The notes under the pieces were generated by a model. That model was not told the DNA's origin and ran no database searches. It saw only the letters and a program-made list of their open reading frames with translations. From contig NZ_JARUBL010000001.1 of NCBI RefSeq assembly GCF_029626155.1, forward strand, positions 7,818,816 through 7,882,815: a DNA stretch of 64,000 nucleotides, given 5' to 3'. Positions within the stretch are counted from its first letter, which is position 1, and each line of letters starts with the position of its first letter. This document shows, in pieces, positions 24,781 to 33,652 of the stretch. The DNA is from Solwaraspora sp. WMMD1047 (GTDB lineage Bacteria > Actinomycetota > Actinomycetes > Mycobacteriales > Micromonosporaceae). A program made the translations under genes and the position numbers.

Positions 24781-25431
24781 ATGCGCGTCCTGGTGATCGA
24801 CAACTACGACTCGTTCGTGTTCAACCTCGTCCAGTACCTCGGCCAGCTCGGCGTCGAGTGCGAGGTGCGGCGCAACGACGAGATCGCGCTGGCCGACGTC
24901 GGCCGGCTCGGCGCCGCCGGGGTGCTGCTCTCCCCCGGACCGGGCACCCCGGAACGGGCCGGGATCTGCCTCGACGTGATCCGGGAGTACGCCGGCCAGC
25001 TCCCGATCTTCGGGGTCTGCCTCGGCCACCAGGCGATCGGCGTCGCCTTCGGCGCCACCGTCACCCGCGCCCCCGAGCTGCTGCACGGCAAGACCTCCGA
25101 GGTCCGGCACCACGGTGACGGCGTGCTGGCCGGCCTGCCCGACCCGTTCACCGCGACCCGCTACCACTCGTTGGCGGTGCTGCCGGAGACCCTGCCGGCC
25201 GAGATCGAGGTGACCGGCCGGACCGCCTCCGGGGTGGTGATGGCGATGCGGCATCGGAGCCTGTCGATCGAGGGCGTCCAGTTCCACCCCGAGTCGGTGC
25301 TGACCGAGGGTGGTCACCTGATGCTGGCCAACTGGCTCGCCGCCTGTGGCCTGCCCTCCGCACTGGACCGCGCCCCGGCGCTGGCCGCCGAGGTCGACGC
25401 CCGCCGCCGCGCCGCCTTCGCCACCGCCTGA
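24781..25431 (+). CDS. pabA: Aminodeoxychorismate/anthranilate synthase component II (glutamine amidotransferase)
   Basis: 216 residues. Class I glutamine amidotransferase: MRVLVIDNYDSFVFNLVQYL, LLSPGPGTP, nucleophile Cys in FGVCLGHQAIG, His-Glu pair in VQFHPESVLTEGG. It releases ammonia from glutamine for the chorismate-using partner. Position before pknB matches M. tuberculosis trpG (Rv0013), used for both folate and tryptophan branches; without a neighbouring component I the choice between pabA and trpG remains open. The C-terminal extension (about 195-216) is Ala/Arg-rich. Confidence 0.93.
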   Translation: MRVLVIDNYDSFVFNLVQYLGQLGVECEVRRNDEIALADVGRLGAAGVLLSPGPGTPERAGICLDVIREYAGQLPIFGVCLGHQAIGVAFGATVTRAPELLHGKTSEVRHHGDGVLAGLPDPFTATRYHSLAVLPETLPAEIEVTGRTASGVVMAMRHRSLSIEGVQFHPESVLTEGGHLMLANWLAACGLPSALDRAPALAAEVDARRRAAFATA

Positions 25432-25496
25432 CCCGCCGCGGGGTCTATCAGTCCTCGCCGTCCCGAACACGTCCAGGCGGCGGGCGGGCCGGTGCG

Positions 25497-27353
25497 TCAG
25501 GAGTCTCGGGTCAGGGGGAGGGTGGGGGTCAGCCTCGGCACCGGCAGGCCGCCGCCAGTGCCGCCTCCGTTACCGGTGCCGCCACCGTTGCCGGCGCCGT
25601 CACCACCGCCGTCACCGGGGGGCTCGGTCGGCGTGGACGGCGGCTGGGTGGTCGGATCGGGCTCCGGCTCCTCCTCCCGCTCCTGCCGGACGGTGATCCT
25701 GATGACGGTGTTCAGCTTCTCCTTGCTGTTGGCGCGCGGGTTCTGTGCCTGCACCGTGCCGGCGCCCTGGCCGGGCCCGACACTGTCGCCCTTGAGCACC
25801 TCGACCCTGAAGCCGGCGTCCTCCAGGATGTCCCGGGCCCGGGACTCACTCTGATCGATCACGTTCGGGACGGCCCGGACGTTGCCCCGGGAGACGCTGA
25901 CCTTGACCGTGGAGTCGATGCTGACCGCCGTACCCTCTTCGGGGTCGATCTTGACGACGGTGCCCTCGGGCGCCTCGTTGTCGACGTCGACCCGGTCGAC
26001 CTGCAGATTCCGTTCCCGCAGTGTGGCTTCGACGAGCGGGAACTGGTTGCCGACCAGGTTGTCCGGGATGGTCACCTCCGGCTTACCGGAACAGATCTTG
26101 ATCGTGACCTCGGTGTTCGGCTCGACCGACTCCTGGGCGGCCGGCGCCTGCGACGAGACGGTGCCCTCCTGGCAGGTCTCGGTCGCCTCCTCGCCGCCGT
26201 CGACCACCTGCAGGCCCTCGTCCTGAAGCAACTGCGCCGCGACGTCGCGGGGCTGGTTCACCACGTCGGGAACTGTCACGTTGTCGCTGCCCCGGTCGGA
26301 CAGCAGCAGGCCGGCGACCAGGGCCACCACCGCCAGTACGCCGAGCGCGCTGAGGGTGGCCAGCACCCACGCGGAGGACTTGCGCCGGTTCGGGTCACCG
26401 ACCCGGGCCGGTTGCATCGCCCGGGTGGCGCCGGCCGGACCGGGGCGGACGGCGGTCGACGCCATCGCCATGGTCTCGTCCTCGCGCAGCACCGGGGTGG
26501 CCATCACCGGCCGGCCGGCCGCCGCGCGGAGCAGATCGGCCCGCATCTCGCCGGCGCTCTGGTAGCGGTTCAGCGGGTTCTTCGACAGCGCCTTGAGCAC
26601 GATCGCGTCGATCGGCGGGGTGACGTCCCGGTTGATATCGCTGGGCGACGGCGGGTCCTCCCGGACGTGCTGGTAGGCCACGCTGACCGGGCTGTCGCCG
26701 ACGAACGGCGGGTGGCCGCAGAGCAGCTCGAACAGCACGCAGCCGGCCGCGTACACGTCGGATCGGGCATCGACGGCCTCGCCGCGGGCCTGCTCCGGGG
26801 AGAGGTACTGGGCGGTGCCGATCACGGCGCTGGTCTGGGTCATCGTGGTGGCGCCGCTGGCCAGGGCCCGGGCGATGCCGAAGTCCATGACCTTGACCTG
26901 GCCGTTGAGGGTCATCATGACGTTACCGGGCTTGATGTCCCGGTGGATGATCCCGTGCCGGTGGCTGAACTCCAGCGCGGCGCAGACGTCGGCGGTGATC
27001 TCCAACGCCCGGCGCGGCATCAGCCGGCCCTCGGCGGCCAGCACCTCCTTGAGGGTGCGGCCGTTCACGAACTCCATCACGATGAACGGCAGCGTCTCGC
27101 CGGTCGGCGCGATCTCCTCGCCGGTGTCGTAGACCGCGACGATGGCGGGGTGGTTCAGGGAGGCGGCGTTCTGCGCCTCCCGCCGGAAGCGCATCTGGAA
27201 GGTGTCGTCGCGCGCCAGGTCGGTGCGGAGCATCTTGATGGCGACGTCCCGGCCCAGCCGGAGGTCACGCCCCCGGTGCACCTCGGCCATGCCGCCGTAT
27301 CCGAGCAGCTCGCCGACCTGGTACCTGCCACCCAGCAGGCGGGCCTGCGTCAT
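25497..27353 (-). CDS. pknB: Ser/Thr protein kinase PknB with PASTA domains
   Basis: 618 residues. Kinase domain 1-275: GYGGMAEVHRG (Gly loop), VAIKML (Lys), HRDIKPGNVM (catalytic loop), DFGIARAL (DFG), GTAQYLSPEQARGE (activation segment, with TMTQTSAV phospho-Thr region). One transmembrane helix (about 333-355) and three recognisable extracellular PASTA repeats (NVTVPDVV, EVTIPDNLVG, RAVPNVIDQS), then a Pro/Thr and Gly/Thr-rich tail. PASTA repeats bind muropeptides/lipid II; PknB controls wall synthesis and division. Last gene of the fhaA-to-pknB operon; 27 bases after pknA. M. tuberculosis PknB has four PASTA units, so one may be degenerate here. Confidence 0.97.
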   Translation of the reverse strand: MTQARLLGGRYQVGELLGYGGMAEVHRGRDLRLGRDVAIKMLRTDLARDDTFQMRFRREAQNAASLNHPAIVAVYDTGEEIAPTGETLPFIVMEFVNGRTLKEVLAAEGRLMPRRALEITADVCAALEFSHRHGIIHRDIKPGNVMMTLNGQVKVMDFGIARALASGATTMTQTSAVIGTAQYLSPEQARGEAVDARSDVYAAGCVLFELLCGHPPFVGDSPVSVAYQHVREDPPSPSDINRDVTPPIDAIVLKALSKNPLNRYQSAGEMRADLLRAAAGRPVMATPVLREDETMAMASTAVRPGPAGATRAMQPARVGDPNRRKSSAWVLATLSALGVLAVVALVAGLLLSDRGSDNVTVPDVVNQPRDVAAQLLQDEGLQVVDGGEEATETCQEGTVSSQAPAAQESVEPNTEVTIKICSGKPEVTIPDNLVGNQFPLVEATLRERNLQVDRVDVDNEAPEGTVVKIDPEEGTAVSIDSTVKVSVSRGNVRAVPNVIDQSESRARDILEDAGFRVEVLKGDSVGPGQGAGTVQAQNPRANSKEKLNTVIRITVRQEREEEPEPDPTTQPPSTPTEPPGDGGGDGAGNGGGTGNGGGTGGGLPVPRLTPTLPLTRDS

Positions 27354-27380
27354 CTCGTCCGCCGTCCTTCGCTCATCTGG

Positions 27381-28712
27381 TCACACCCCGCCGGCCTGCA
27401 CGAGCCGCCCCACCTCAAGACGGTACGGCGATTTTTGCGAATCGTCGCATCCGCCGTCCGACTGAGACCGGCCCGTCACCATCTGTTCGCTCACCATCGT
27501 GCAGGCCGACCCGTTCCCCTGTTGAAACGCCTGGTAGGAGAGGCGGGCGGAGCAGAGCAGCACCACTACGCCGAGCACGACGAGCAGCACGATCAGTAGT
27601 CGGTTGGTTCCGGGCCGGGCGGGTCGGGACGGGCCGACCGACGGGCGCGGATAGCCACCGTACCCCTGATCCGGTCGCGGCCGGGCCGGCGGCACGGGCG
27701 CCGCGCCCCGGTTGCCCGGCGCCGTCGGCGGGCCCGACGGCTGCCGCTGCGCCGGCACGGCCGGGCTGCCGGCCGGCGGATAGGGCGGCATCATCCGGGT
27801 GCCGCCCGGCCCGGCCGGCGGGCGCGGCGGCTGCCCCTGGTACGCCGGCTGGGCCGGTGGGCGCGGCGGCTGGGCCGGCGGGCGGGGCGGAGCGGCGGGG
27901 GCGGTCGCGGCCTGCCGGGCCACCGCCCCGAGTACGGTCGCGCTCGGCCAGCGGGCCGCCGGGTCCTTCGCCATCGCCCGCTCGACGATCGACCGGATCT
28001 GCGGCGGGATGTCCGGCGGCAGCGGGCGGGGCGTCTCGCGGACGTGCTTCATGGCGATCTCGAGCGGATTGTTGCCGTCGAACGGCCGACGCCCGGACAG
28101 ACACTGGTACGCCACCACGCCCAGCGCGTACACGTCGGAGGCCGGCGTGGCGACGGAGCCGGTCGCCTGCTCCGGCGAGATGTAGGACGCGGTGCCGAGC
28201 ACCGAGCCGGCGGCGGTGAGCTGGCCGACCAGGGCCGACCGGGCGATGCCGAAGTCGGTGAGCACCAGCGTGCCGTTCGGCCGGACCAGCAGGTTGCCGG
28301 GCTTCACGTCGCGGTGCACGATGCCCTTGTCGTGGGCCGCCTGCAGGGCGTCGGCGGCCTGGGCGACCAGGGCCATGGTCCGGGCCGGGGTGAGCCGGCC
28401 GACCCGGCCCAGGGTGCGCGACAGCGCGTCGCCCTCGACGTACTCCATCACCAGGAAGGCGACCTGGTTGTCGCTGCCGTAGTCGTAGACGTCCACCACG
28501 CCCGGGTGGTTGATCGTCGCCATCGTCCGGGCCTCGCCCCGGAACCGCTCGGCGAAGCCGGGCTCGTCCAGCAGCGCCGGGAGCAGCACCTTCACCGCGA
28601 CCGTACGACCGAGGACCTCGTCGGTGCCCTTCCAGACATCGCCCATCCCACCACCGGCGATACGGTCATCGAGCCGGTAGCGGTTGCCGAGGAGGACCCC
28701 GCGGCTGAGCAT
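27381..28712 (-). CDS. pknA: Ser/Thr protein kinase PknA
   Basis: 443 residues. Kinase domain 1-270: AGGGMGDVWKG, VAVKVL, HRDVKPGNLL, DFGIARSAL, GTASYISPEQATG. A Pro/Gln/Arg-rich juxtamembrane linker (about 280-380) precedes one membrane helix (LLIVLLVVLGVVVLLCSARL) and a short extracellular tail with Cys pairs and no PASTA repeat. Phosphorylates division/wall proteins (Wag31, MurD and FtsZ in mycobacteria). ATG has GGGGAGG upstream, with the stop of pbpA 1 base away. Confidence 0.96.
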   Translation of the reverse strand: MLSRGVLLGNRYRLDDRIAGGGMGDVWKGTDEVLGRTVAVKVLLPALLDEPGFAERFRGEARTMATINHPGVVDVYDYGSDNQVAFLVMEYVEGDALSRTLGRVGRLTPARTMALVAQAADALQAAHDKGIVHRDVKPGNLLVRPNGTLVLTDFGIARSALVGQLTAAGSVLGTASYISPEQATGSVATPASDVYALGVVAYQCLSGRRPFDGNNPLEIAMKHVRETPRPLPPDIPPQIRSIVERAMAKDPAARWPSATVLGAVARQAATAPAAPPRPPAQPPRPPAQPAYQGQPPRPPAGPGGTRMMPPYPPAGSPAVPAQRQPSGPPTAPGNRGAAPVPPARPRPDQGYGGYPRPSVGPSRPARPGTNRLLIVLLVVLGVVVLLCSARLSYQAFQQGNGSACTMVSEQMVTGRSQSDGGCDDSQKSPYRLEVGRLVQAGGV

Positions 28713-28713
28713 G

Positions 28714-30216
28714 TCAGCTGCCTCCCCGATCCGCGATCACCGCGCGCATGATCTCGCGGCTGATCCGGGCCGCCTCCGAGCTGCCGCCGCTGCCGGCCGA
28801 TTCGAGCAGCACGCAGACCGCCGAGATCGGCTGGCCGTCCCGGCTGACGAAGCCGATGAACCAGCCGTGGTCCTCCTCGCCGACGCCGGCCTGGGCGGTC
28901 CCGGTCTTGCCGCCGACCTCGTAGCCGGAGATCCGGGCCGGCCGGCCGGTGCCGTTCTGCACCACGCTGACCATCATCTCGCGCAGCGAGGCGGCCACCT
29001 CGCCGCTGATCGGGCGGCCCAGCTCGTCGCTGGAGGCGGTGTAGTAGCTGCTGGTGCGGTCCGGACCGAGGAGCTGGCGCACCACGTACGGGCGCATTTG
29101 CCGGCCCTCGTTGGCGACCGCGGCGGCGATCATCGCGCCCTGCAGCGGCGACATCCGGACGTTGTTCTGCCCGATCGACGACTGGGCCAGCGCGGCCGGG
29201 TCGTCGCTGCCGTCGGCGTTCTGGATGTCGCCGGTGCGGCTGGCCGCGACCGGCAGGCCACCGTTGTCGAGCCGGCCGACCGTCAGCTCCTCGTTCTCGA
29301 AGCCGAACTGGCGGGCCTGCTCCTTGACCACGTCGGCGCCCATCGCGACCCCGAGCTGGGCGAAGCCGGTGTTGCAGGACTCGGTGAGGGCCTCGATCAG
29401 GGTGACCTCGGACTCCGGGCAGATCGAGGCCGCGGCGTTGCGGATATCGGTGCCGGAGGTCGGCGCCCGGTAGACCGGGCCGGCCGGGATCTCGGTGTCG
29501 ATGGTTCGTCCGTTGGCCAGCGCCGCGGCCGCGACGACCACCTTGAACGTCGACCCCGGGGGCAGCACCTCGCCGAGCGCGCGGTTGCGCAGCGGCCCGT
29601 TCGGGGCGCCCTCCAGCTTGTCGTACGCGGCCTGGGCGGCCTCGGTGTCGTGGCTGGCCAGCGGGTTCGGGTCGAAGCTGGGCATCGAGACGAGGGCCTG
29701 GATGGCCCCGGTGCGGGGGTCGATGGCGACCGCCGCCCCCTTGTCCACCCCGACCCGGTTCTCGGCCAGCTCCCGGAACGCCGTCTCCTGGGCCCGCTGG
29801 GAGATGCTGAGCAGCACGTTCCCGCCGGCGGTCTGCTCGCCGGTGAAGAGGTCCCGGACCCGGTCGCCGAAGAGCTGGTCGCTGGTGCCGGAGAGGAACT
29901 CGTTCTCGCTCCGCTCGATGCCGGTGGCCGCGAGGTTCACCGGCTTGTAGCCGAGCAGGTGGGCGTACACCTGCTCCTTGGGGTAGGTGCGGAGGAACTT
30001 GAGCGTGCCGTCGGTCTCCCGGCTCACCGCGACCGGGGTGCCGCCGGCCTCGATGTTGCCGCGCCGCCGCTCGTACTCGGCGACCTGCACCCGGCCGTTG
30101 TAGTCGCTGTTGCGGTATTCGTCCGCCTTGTAGGCCTGAACGTAGTTCAGGTTCACGAAAAGCAGCCCGAACAGGACCATCACCACGACGCCTACCCGAC
30201 GCAACGGGGCGTTCAC
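28714..30216 (-). CDS. pbpA: Penicillin-binding protein A (transpeptidase)
   Basis: 500 residues, GTG preceded by a perfect GGAGGTGAT. One N-terminal membrane helix (VGVVVMVLFGLLFVNLNYVQA), a dimerisation/PBP-like domain and a transpeptidase domain with the serine motif GSTFK, the SxN equivalent SCN (ESCNTGFAQ) and the KTGTAQ triad. Class B monofunctional D,D-transpeptidase partnered with RodA/FtsW in septal or polar wall synthesis. The GTG overlaps the rodA stop (GTGA). Confidence 0.97.
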   Translation of the reverse strand: MNAPLRRVGVVVMVLFGLLFVNLNYVQAYKADEYRNSDYNGRVQVAEYERRRGNIEAGGTPVAVSRETDGTLKFLRTYPKEQVYAHLLGYKPVNLAATGIERSENEFLSGTSDQLFGDRVRDLFTGEQTAGGNVLLSISQRAQETAFRELAENRVGVDKGAAVAIDPRTGAIQALVSMPSFDPNPLASHDTEAAQAAYDKLEGAPNGPLRNRALGEVLPPGSTFKVVVAAAALANGRTIDTEIPAGPVYRAPTSGTDIRNAAASICPESEVTLIEALTESCNTGFAQLGVAMGADVVKEQARQFGFENEELTVGRLDNGGLPVAASRTGDIQNADGSDDPAALAQSSIGQNNVRMSPLQGAMIAAAVANEGRQMRPYVVRQLLGPDRTSSYYTASSDELGRPISGEVAASLREMMVSVVQNGTGRPARISGYEVGGKTGTAQAGVGEEDHGWFIGFVSRDGQPISAVCVLLESAGSGGSSEAARISREIMRAVIADRGGS

Positions 30217-31709
30217 GGCCGGATCACCTCCGTTGTCATCCCGTGCAACTGGGCCGGCGGACCGGCCGACCCGCCGCCCGGCTGGCCCGGCCCGCCACCG
30301 CTGGGCACCGGCCGGCGGGCGGCATCCGAGATCCGCAGCAGCATCGCCACCAGCAGCCAGTTCGCCATCAGCGACGAGCCGCCGGCGGAGAGGAACGGGG
30401 TGGTCTGACCGGTCAGCGGGATCAACTTGCTGATCCCGCCCACGATCACAAAGACCTGCAGGCCGAGGGTGAAGGCCAGGCCACCGGCGAGCAGCTTGCC
30501 GAACGAGTCGCGGACCGCCAGCCCGGCCCGCAGGCCGCGCTCGACGATCAGCAGATAGACGATCAGCAGCGCGGAGAGGCCGAAGAGGCCGATCTCCTCG
30601 CCCATGCCGGCGAAGATGAAGTCGTTGTGCACCTCGGGCACCTCGCCCGGCTGCCCGCCGCCCGGCCCGGCACCGAACAACCCGCCGGTGCCCAGCCCGA
30701 GCAGGCCCTGCACCAGTTGATAGCCGTCCGCGTACGGGTCGGCGAACGGGTCGAGCCAGATCTCGGCGCGCAGGTAGAAGTTGGCGAACGGGCCACCCAC
30801 GCTGGCGCCGAGGAAGTACGCCAGGAAGGCGCCGCCGAAGAAGAGCAGCAGACCGATGATCAACCAGCTCACCCGCTCGGTGGCGATGTAGAGGGTGACC
30901 ACGAACATGCCGAAGTAGAGCAGCGAGGTGCCCAGGTCCTTCTCGAAGACCAGCACCAGGACGCTGAGCAGCCAGACCACGACCACCGGCCCGAGGTCCC
31001 GGCCGCGCGGGAAGTCGATGCCCAGGAACCGGCGGCTGGCCAGCGAGAGCACCTCCCGCTTGCGAACCAGGTAGTAGGCGAAGAAGACCAGCAGGGCCAG
31101 CTTGGCGAACTCACCCGGCTGGATGGAGAAGCCGCCGATCAGGATCCAGAGCTTCGCGCCGTTGATCTCCGAGTACGCGCTCGGCAACACCGCCGGGATC
31201 ATCACCAGCACGATGCCGGCCAGGCCGAGGGTGTACGAGTAGCGGGAGATGGTGCGGTGGTCGCGGAGCAGCACCAGCAGGGCGGCGGCGAGGATCACGG
31301 CGGCCAGGGTCCAGGCGAGCTGCCGCCCACCGGTGCCGGCGAAGATCGGGAAGTCGACCCGGTCGGCCGGGTCGGCCTCACCCAGGTCGAGCCGGCGCAG
31401 GAACCCGACGCCCAGCCCGTTGAGCAGCGCCACCGCCGGCACCAGGGCCGGATCGGCGTACGGGGCGAAGAAGCGCACCACCAGGTGCAGCCCGAGGAAG
31501 AGCGCGCCCAGCACCGCCGCCGGCATCCAGAAGTCCGCCGTCACGGTCTCCAGCAGGTTCGCCTCGACCGCCGCGCCGTACGCCGCCACCAGACCCAACG
31601 CGAGCAGCAGCAGCGCCAGCTCGGCGTTGCGCCGGGCCCGGGAGATCCGGACGCGGGGCAACTCGCCCGTCGCTGCGGGCGTGGCTGCCGGAGTGGCCGG
31701 GGCGGTCAC
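30213..31709 (-). CDS. rodA: SEDS family peptidoglycan polymerase RodA/FtsW
   Basis: 498 residues from a GTG with GAGGGA upstream, preferred over a longer frame whose start lies in the pstP tail. About 12 transmembrane helices. SEDS signatures: INGAKLWILIGGFSIQPGEFAKL, EKDLGTSLLYFGMF, HNDFIFAGMGEEIGLFG (the conserved extracellular loop), PLTGQTTPFLSAGGSS. Polymerises lipid II together with PbpA. Position equals M. tuberculosis Rv0017c. Confidence 0.96.
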   Translation of the reverse strand: MTAPATPAATPAATGELPRVRISRARRNAELALLLLALGLVAAYGAAVEANLLETVTADFWMPAAVLGALFLGLHLVVRFFAPYADPALVPAVALLNGLGVGFLRRLDLGEADPADRVDFPIFAGTGGRQLAWTLAAVILAAALLVLLRDHRTISRYSYTLGLAGIVLVMIPAVLPSAYSEINGAKLWILIGGFSIQPGEFAKLALLVFFAYYLVRKREVLSLASRRFLGIDFPRGRDLGPVVVVWLLSVLVLVFEKDLGTSLLYFGMFVVTLYIATERVSWLIIGLLLFFGGAFLAYFLGASVGGPFANFYLRAEIWLDPFADPYADGYQLVQGLLGLGTGGLFGAGPGGGQPGEVPEVHNDFIFAGMGEEIGLFGLSALLIVYLLIVERGLRAGLAVRDSFGKLLAGGLAFTLGLQVFVIVGGISKLIPLTGQTTPFLSAGGSSLMANWLLVAMLLRISDAARRPVPSGGGPGQPGGGSAGPPAQLHGMTTEVIRP

Positions 31710-31740
31710 GATGCATCCCTCGGGTCGGTGGTGCTGCCGC

Positions 31741-33168
31741 TCACTCGGCCGACCGGCATCCGACCGGGTCGGGCGCCGGCGGAACCGGGTCGGAGGGCGG
31801 CGCGTCCGGCGTGTTGGCCGGAGTGACAACGCCACCCGGCAGGGTCGGCCCCGGTGAGGGCGTACCGGTGGCGGTCGCCGATCCCGGCGGCGGCACGGTC
31901 GGCGTACCGGTCGGGTCGATGGTCGGCAGCGGCGGTGGGCAGATCGGCTTCAGGTTCGGGTTGGCCGGGTCGTCGCTCGTCAGTTCGGCCAGCCGGCGCG
32001 CGGCGTCCGGCTGGTCCTTGGCCTGGATGCCCTGCTTGACCTGCTCCTGCGCGGCGGCGGTCAGGTCGGTCAGCTCGGTGTCGCTGGTGGAGTGCACGCT
32101 GGAGAGGTCCAGCCCGGCGATCTGCCCCGGCACACCCTGGAAGACCGCGATCTGGCCGTCCTCGGTGGCGCCGACGTAGTACTGCCGCTGGGTCCAGGTC
32201 CAGCCGCCCCAGACCCCGGCACCGAGCAGTCCGAGCAGCGCGACCAGCAGGACCGCGGTGCGGACCGGGTGCCGGCGTGGCCGCTCCGGGTCGTCGTCGC
32301 GGCCCGGGGCCGGTGGCTGCTCCGGAGCCGCCGGGCGGGGGGCCGAGAGCGCCGAGGCGCGTGCGGCCGGGGTCGAGTCGTCGGCCGAGGTGGCCATCCC
32401 GCGGTCCCGGGAGGCGGCGCCGCCGACGATCGGGGCGGCCTCGACGATGTCCTGGTCGGTCGCGTCGGCGATGATCACGGTGATGTTGTCCGGGCCGCCG
32501 CCCCGGAGCGCGAGCTGCACCAGCCGCTCGACGCACTGCTGCGGGTCGGGGTAGTCCCGGAGGGTGTCGGCGATGGTCTCGGCGCTGACCACCCCGGAGA
32601 GACCGTCGCTGCAGATGAGGTACCGGTCGCCCGGCAGCACCTGACGCACGGAGTATTCCGGGTCGATGTCCCGGCCGTCCAGGGCCCGGGTGAGCAGCGA
32701 CCGCTGCGGGTGGCTGCTCGCCTCCTCCAGGCTGATCCGGCCCTCGTCGACGAGCATCTGGACGTAGGTGTCGTCCTTGGTGATCTGGGCGAACTCGCCG
32801 TCGCGCAGCAGGTAGGCGCGGGAGTCGCCGATGTGCACCATCCCGATCTTGCTGCCGGAGAAGAGGGTCGCCGTCAGCGTGGTGCCCATCCCCTCCATCT
32901 GCGGGTTGGCGTCCACCGTGTCGCGCAGTTGCTGGTTGGCGGTGTCGACCGCGGAGCGGAGCGCGTCGACCAGGGCGTCGCCGGGCACGTCCTCGTCCAG
33001 CGGCGCCATCGCGCCGATGACGATGTTGCTGGCGACGTCGCCGGCCGCCATTCCGCCCATGCCGTCGGCGACGGCGAGAAGCCGCGGCCCGGCGTAGACG
33101 GAGTCCTGGTTTCCGTCTCGGATCAGACCGCGGTCGCTGTGAGCCGCGTAGCGCAGGGTCAGAGTCAT
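31741..33168 (-). CDS. pstP: PP2C-type Ser/Thr phosphatase PstP
   Basis: 475 residues. PP2C motifs in residues 1-235: HSDRGLIRDGNQDS, ADGMGGMAAGDVAS, GTTLTATLF, HIGDSRAYLLRDG, ICSDGLSGVV, GGGPDNITVIIAD, giving the metal-binding aspartates. A linker, one membrane helix (about 300-320, AVLLVALLGLLGAGVWGGW) and an extracellular Pro/Thr-rich tail follow. Dephosphorylates PknA/PknB and their substrates. Start overlaps the fhaB stop (ATGA). Confidence 0.97.
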   Translation of the reverse strand: MTLTLRYAAHSDRGLIRDGNQDSVYAGPRLLAVADGMGGMAAGDVASNIVIGAMAPLDEDVPGDALVDALRSAVDTANQQLRDTVDANPQMEGMGTTLTATLFSGSKIGMVHIGDSRAYLLRDGEFAQITKDDTYVQMLVDEGRISLEEASSHPQRSLLTRALDGRDIDPEYSVRQVLPGDRYLICSDGLSGVVSAETIADTLRDYPDPQQCVERLVQLALRGGGPDNITVIIADATDQDIVEAAPIVGGAASRDRGMATSADDSTPAARASALSAPRPAAPEQPPAPGRDDDPERPRRHPVRTAVLLVALLGLLGAGVWGGWTWTQRQYYVGATEDGQIAVFQGVPGQIAGLDLSSVHSTSDTELTDLTAAAQEQVKQGIQAKDQPDAARRLAELTSDDPANPNLKPICPPPLPTIDPTGTPTVPPPGSATATGTPSPGPTLPGGVVTPANTPDAPPSDPVPPAPDPVGCRSAE

Positions 33169-33647
33169 GGCCGTAACTCGAGAGATGTGCGGCCGATCCG
33201 GATCGGCACGCCGAGGGGGACGGGGGTTGGTCCGGAGACCTTAGCGCGATCCAGATAGGTGCCGTTAGTCGAGCCGAGATCTTCGACGAACCACTGGCCG
33301 GCACGAGGCACCAGCCGCGCGTGCCGGGCCGAGGCGTAGTCGTCGGTGATCACCAACGTGGAATCCTCGGCTCGACCGATCGTGATCTGAGCTTCACCCA
33401 GGGTGATCCTGGTGCCGGCGAGCTGCCCGGCGGTCACCACCAACTGGTGGGCCGCCCGCCCCCGCTTGACCTTCGCCGGCTTGCCCTGACCGATGTTGGT
33501 GCCGACGCCACGCGGAGCCGCGACCAGCCGGCTCGACCTGGAGCCGGCGAAGAGGTCCCGACGGATCACCCCCACCACCGTGAACACGAAGATCCACAGC
33601 AGGATGATGAACCCGAACTGGGCGACGGTAATGACAAATGGGGGCAA
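33165..33647 (-). CDS. fhaB: FHA domain membrane protein FhaB (FipA-like)
   Basis: 160 residues. N-terminal membrane helix (ITVAQFGFIILLWIFVFTVVGVI) and C-terminal FHA domain: ITIGRAEDSTLVI, DDYASARHARLVPR, VEDLGSTNGTYLDR with the phospho-Thr-binding Arg/Ser/Asn. Reader of phosphothreonine made by PknA/PknB, linking wall synthesis and division. The start is a rare TTG directly after fhaA (5 bases) without a clear ribosome-binding site, so translation is probably coupled to fhaA. Confidence 0.93.
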   Translation of the reverse strand: MPPFVITVAQFGFIILLWIFVFTVVGVIRRDLFAGSRSSRLVAAPRGVGTNIGQGKPAKVKRGRAAHQLVVTAGQLAGTRITLGEAQITIGRAEDSTLVITDDYASARHARLVPRAGQWFVEDLGSTNGTYLDRAKVSGPTPVPLGVPIRIGRTSLELRP

Positions 33648-33652
33648 GGTTG